Below, in pieces: positions 62,098 through 64,000 of a stretch of DNA of 64,000 nt. Position 1 is the first letter of the stretch, and each line of letters opens with the position of its first letter. The stretch is from Kaiparowitsia implicata GSE-PSE-MK54-09C (GTDB taxonomy: Bacteria > Cyanobacteriota > Cyanobacteriia > Elainellales > Elainellaceae), in NCBI GenBank assembly GCA_019359435.1, contig JAHHHI010000089.1, positions 1-64,000 on the forward strand, written 5' to 3'. The position numbers and the translations under genes are program-made. The notes beneath the pieces are model-generated. The model saw only the letters and a list, made by a program, of their open reading frames with translations. It was not told the origin of the DNA and searched no databases.

Positions 62098-62814
62098 TCA
62101 GGGCTGCATTGGTCGGTCGTTAAGTATCTTAGACATGGAGGCGCCAACCTTCCCTCCGGCATAGGCTTGTCCATAGTCCTTGCGGGCCGTTTCAGCCAAC
62201 TTGATGAGTGGAGGTAGCGCGGAGACGCGACGGCAGAGAGCTGCGGTCATTGGCGCGGTTTCCTCGAATAGGTCGTCGATTTTGCTGAAGCGCTCGGTCA
62301 TCGTAGTCCAGAGCGTAGCAGTGATCACGTCGGCAATGCCGGGCGTCCGGCCGCCAAGGATCTGGCCGCCGTCCTTATCCAGCCCATGACGTCGACCCGT
62401 GTCCTCCCAAATCCTCATCCACTTTGCGAGCCGGGGCATGAATTTCCTCCAGCGTTTTTCGGTCCACATATGATCACCGCCGTTCAAGGTGATTTCATCT
62501 ATGACATCGTTAGCGTCATTGACGATCTTGATCGTCATGGCTCGCAGTTCAGGCGTCTCCGGCATCAGGTTAAGTGTCTCACCCAGATAGAGGATGATGG
62601 CCGGCATTTCGGCGAGGGCCACGCCGGCTTTGTGGTCGATCAGCACAGGGGGGCCCATGAAGGGAACAGGCATGTCCTCTACTGGGCTGTCCATAAGCTG
62701 CGAAATCTTCGCGTCTCCGCCCTCTGTCCAAGATTTGCCAGCGAAGGTAAGGACCGCGCGCACAAACTGGCCGCGAAAGGGCGCGGACCAGTAGAGAAGC
62801 TCGTAGTCGGCCAA
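62098..62814 (-). CDS. Glutathione S-transferase family protein
   Basis: 238 residues. An N-terminal thioredoxin-like domain (YELLYWSAPFRGQFVRAVLTFAGKSW, PVLIDHKAGVALAEMPAIILYLGE with the cis-Pro/E-M-P glutathione-binding site in place of the usual E-S) and a C-terminal helical domain (GGRTPGIADVITATLWTTMTERF). It is of the size of nu/alpha-like bacterial GSTs. The start is TTG 62814 with GGAG about 9 bases upstream, since a stop in frame excludes anything longer. Confidence 0.8.
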   Translation of the reverse strand: MADYELLYWSAPFRGQFVRAVLTFAGKSWTEGGDAKISQLMDSPVEDMPVPFMGPPVLIDHKAGVALAEMPAIILYLGETLNLMPETPELRAMTIKIVNDANDVIDEITLNGGDHMWTEKRWRKFMPRLAKWMRIWEDTGRRHGLDKDGGQILGGRTPGIADVITATLWTTMTERFSKIDDLFEETAPMTAALCRRVSALPPLIKLAETARKDYGQAYAGGKVGASMSKILNDRPMQP

Positions 62815-62895
62815 AGTTCATCTCCATCGCGGGTGGTGGCGCAGGTGGACGCTACCAAGCCCTCCGGGTTGGTTCTTCGCCGATGCGTATCCGGG

Positions 62896-63789
62896 TCATC
62901 CTTTGACACCTGCAGAGAGCATGATCGCCTGGGTCACCCTGCGCTGGAAGATGAGGTAGAGCACCGCGACCAGCATGGCAGCCATCATGGCGCCGGCCAG
63001 TTCGCGAGCGTACTGGACGCCAAAGGCGTCGTTGACCTGGGTGATACCAACAGCGACGTTCATCATCTCTGGTCGGGAAACAGCCAGGAACGGCCATAGG
63101 AAGTTGTTCCAGGCACCGATGAATATGACGATCGAGAGAGCCGTGGTGACTCCCCAGTTCATCGGCAGGTAAATGCGGCTGAAAATGCGCCATTCACTGG
63201 CCGAGTCCATTTTTGCCGCCTCACGATATTCCTTGGGAACTGAGTCAAAGAAATTCTTGTAGACGATGATCACCACTGGATGGATGAGCTGGGGAAGGAT
63301 GACGCCCATCCAGGTGTTGATAAGGGACAGCTGCGCCATGAGGATGAAATGGTTCACGATCAAAGCCGTGAGCGGAACCATGAAACTGGCAAGGATCAGG
63401 AACCACAGCACGGTGCGGCCGGGGAAGCGCAACTGCGACAGGGCGTAGGCGGTTAGGGCGCTGGTCACAAGCGTGATGGCAGTCACGCCCAGCGAGGTAA
63501 CGAGGGAGTTCACATACCAGCGCCCGATCATGGTGTTGACCATGACATGCCAATAGGCCTCGAAGGACCAGGTGCGCGGCAGGAATTCCACAGTGTCGGA
63601 GATCACTTGGGATTCGGGCTTGAGCGACGTCACCATCCCCCAGTAGATCGGAAAGGCCCAGAGCACAGCGAAGATGACCGTTATCAGGGTCAGGATCAGG
63701 CCACCGATATCGAGTGACTTGATGGCGCGTGACCGGGCAGACGACGTCGCTGCCTTCGCGTCGGCGCTCTGGCTTTCGACGGCGCTCAT
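62896..63789 (-). CDS. Carbohydrate ABC transporter permease (MalG type)
   Basis: 297 residues with six membrane helices. The EAA loop EYREAAKMDSASEWRIFSRIYLPMNWGVTTALSIVIFIGAWNNFLWPFL is the MalG-type signature that contacts the ATPase. It forms one half of the channel for a sugar. The start overlaps the stop of the upstream permease gene by four bases (ATGA). The ATPase is expected either upstream beyond the window or elsewhere; none lies downstream. Confidence 0.9.
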   Translation of the reverse strand: MSAVESQSADAKAATSSARSRAIKSLDIGGLILTLITVIFAVLWAFPIYWGMVTSLKPESQVISDTVEFLPRTWSFEAYWHVMVNTMIGRWYVNSLVTSLGVTAITLVTSALTAYALSQLRFPGRTVLWFLILASFMVPLTALIVNHFILMAQLSLINTWMGVILPQLIHPVVIIVYKNFFDSVPKEYREAAKMDSASEWRIFSRIYLPMNWGVTTALSIVIFIGAWNNFLWPFLAVSRPEMMNVAVGITQVNDAFGVQYARELAGAMMAAMLVAVLYLIFQRRVTQAIMLSAGVKG

Positions 63790-64000
63790 TTTTCACCTCG
63801 GGCGCGAAGGAACTGGAACTGCAGGACGGAGAAGACGATCACAATGACAAACAGTGCCACCGAGATCGCGGCCGCATAGCCGCCTTCGTTCTTTTGGAAG
63901 GCCTGGCTGTAGATGTACTGCACCAGCACCATGGATGGATCCGGGCGGCCGCCCTGCACGAAGAGGTAGACCTGGTCGAAAATCTTGAGTTGCAGGATCA
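63786..64000 (-). CDS. Carbohydrate ABC transporter permease (MalF type), C-terminal fragment
   Basis: The last 71 codons of the gene; the rest lies beyond the right edge. The sequence LQLKIFDQVYLFVQGGRPDPSMVLVQYIYSQAFQKNEGGYAAAISVALFVIVIVFSVLQF, then LRARGEK contains the last helix and the typical FD.VY.L..GGP...T motif (here GGRP...S) of MalF-type permeases. It is paired with the MalG-type gene by ATGA overlap. Confidence 0.85.
   Translation of the reverse strand, partial: ILQLKIFDQVYLFVQGGRPDPSMVLVQYIYSQAFQKNEGGYAAAISVALFVIVIVFSVLQFQFLRARGEK

Overview
The window is GC-rich chromosomal DNA from an alphaproteobacterium, most likely of the order Hyphomicrobiales (Devosia-like; this is inference). 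Support comes from an ALAS-type 5-aminolevulinate synthase, a penicillin-binding protein with a BA14K-like cysteine tail, many TRAP and TTT solute transporters, and remnants of an IS1182-type transposase and a rhizobial-type tyrosine recombinase. No rRNA, tRNA or CRISPR array was seen.

Layout. At 1-91 the N-terminus of a transposase runs off the left edge. 430-1230 is a methyltransferase. 1904-9586 is a sugar-acid module: gluconate/idonate enzymes (SDR, gluconokinase, L-idonate dehydrogenase, 2-hydroxyacid dehydrogenase), a LysR regulator and a TRAP transporter. 9698-11593 (minus) pairs an aminotransferase with an RraA-type aldolase. 11835-17279 is a tightly coupled operon of biotin carrier, biotin carboxylase, PxpB, PxpC, a second biotin-carrier-like protein without the biotinyl lysine, PxpA and an SDR. 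It could be a split urea-carboxylase-like or 5-oxoprolinase-like enzyme. 17607-23105 (minus) holds a fumarase-superfamily lyase, TctA/B/C and a LysR regulator.

23712-32591 is a polysaccharide or glycolipid operon joined by 4-base overlaps. It carries two unusual fusions: glycosyltransferase plus UDP-galactopyranose mutase, and glycosyltransferase plus a GH1-like hydrolase. 32859-34435 is an ArsR/SRPBCC/DHFR-like divergon with two operator-like repeats. 34436-51562 is a looser region with long gene-poor stretches, an integrase remnant, a frameshifted TPR regulator remnant, an antiporter, a PAS-GGDEF-EAL protein, a class A PBP, a short LOV photosensor, a winged-helix regulator fused to a polytopic membrane domain, cytochrome c, hemA, a periplasmic AhpD-like protein and a winged-helix/TPR regulator.

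51680-56238 is a second TRAP module (GntR regulator, DapA-family aldolase, DctPQM) with a near-perfect palindrome in the divergent promoter. 56681-64000 holds a secreted protein, a DJ-1/isonitrile-hydratase-like protein, a cold-shock protein, a transglutaminase-like protein, two small stress/envelope-type proteins, a GST and the start of a sugar ABC transporter operon that continues past the right edge.

The dominant theme is uptake and breakdown of organic acids (two TRAP systems and one TTT system, each beside its enzymes and regulator), plus surface glycan synthesis and sensory or regulatory genes. Functions come from reading motifs and family resemblance; no database search was run.
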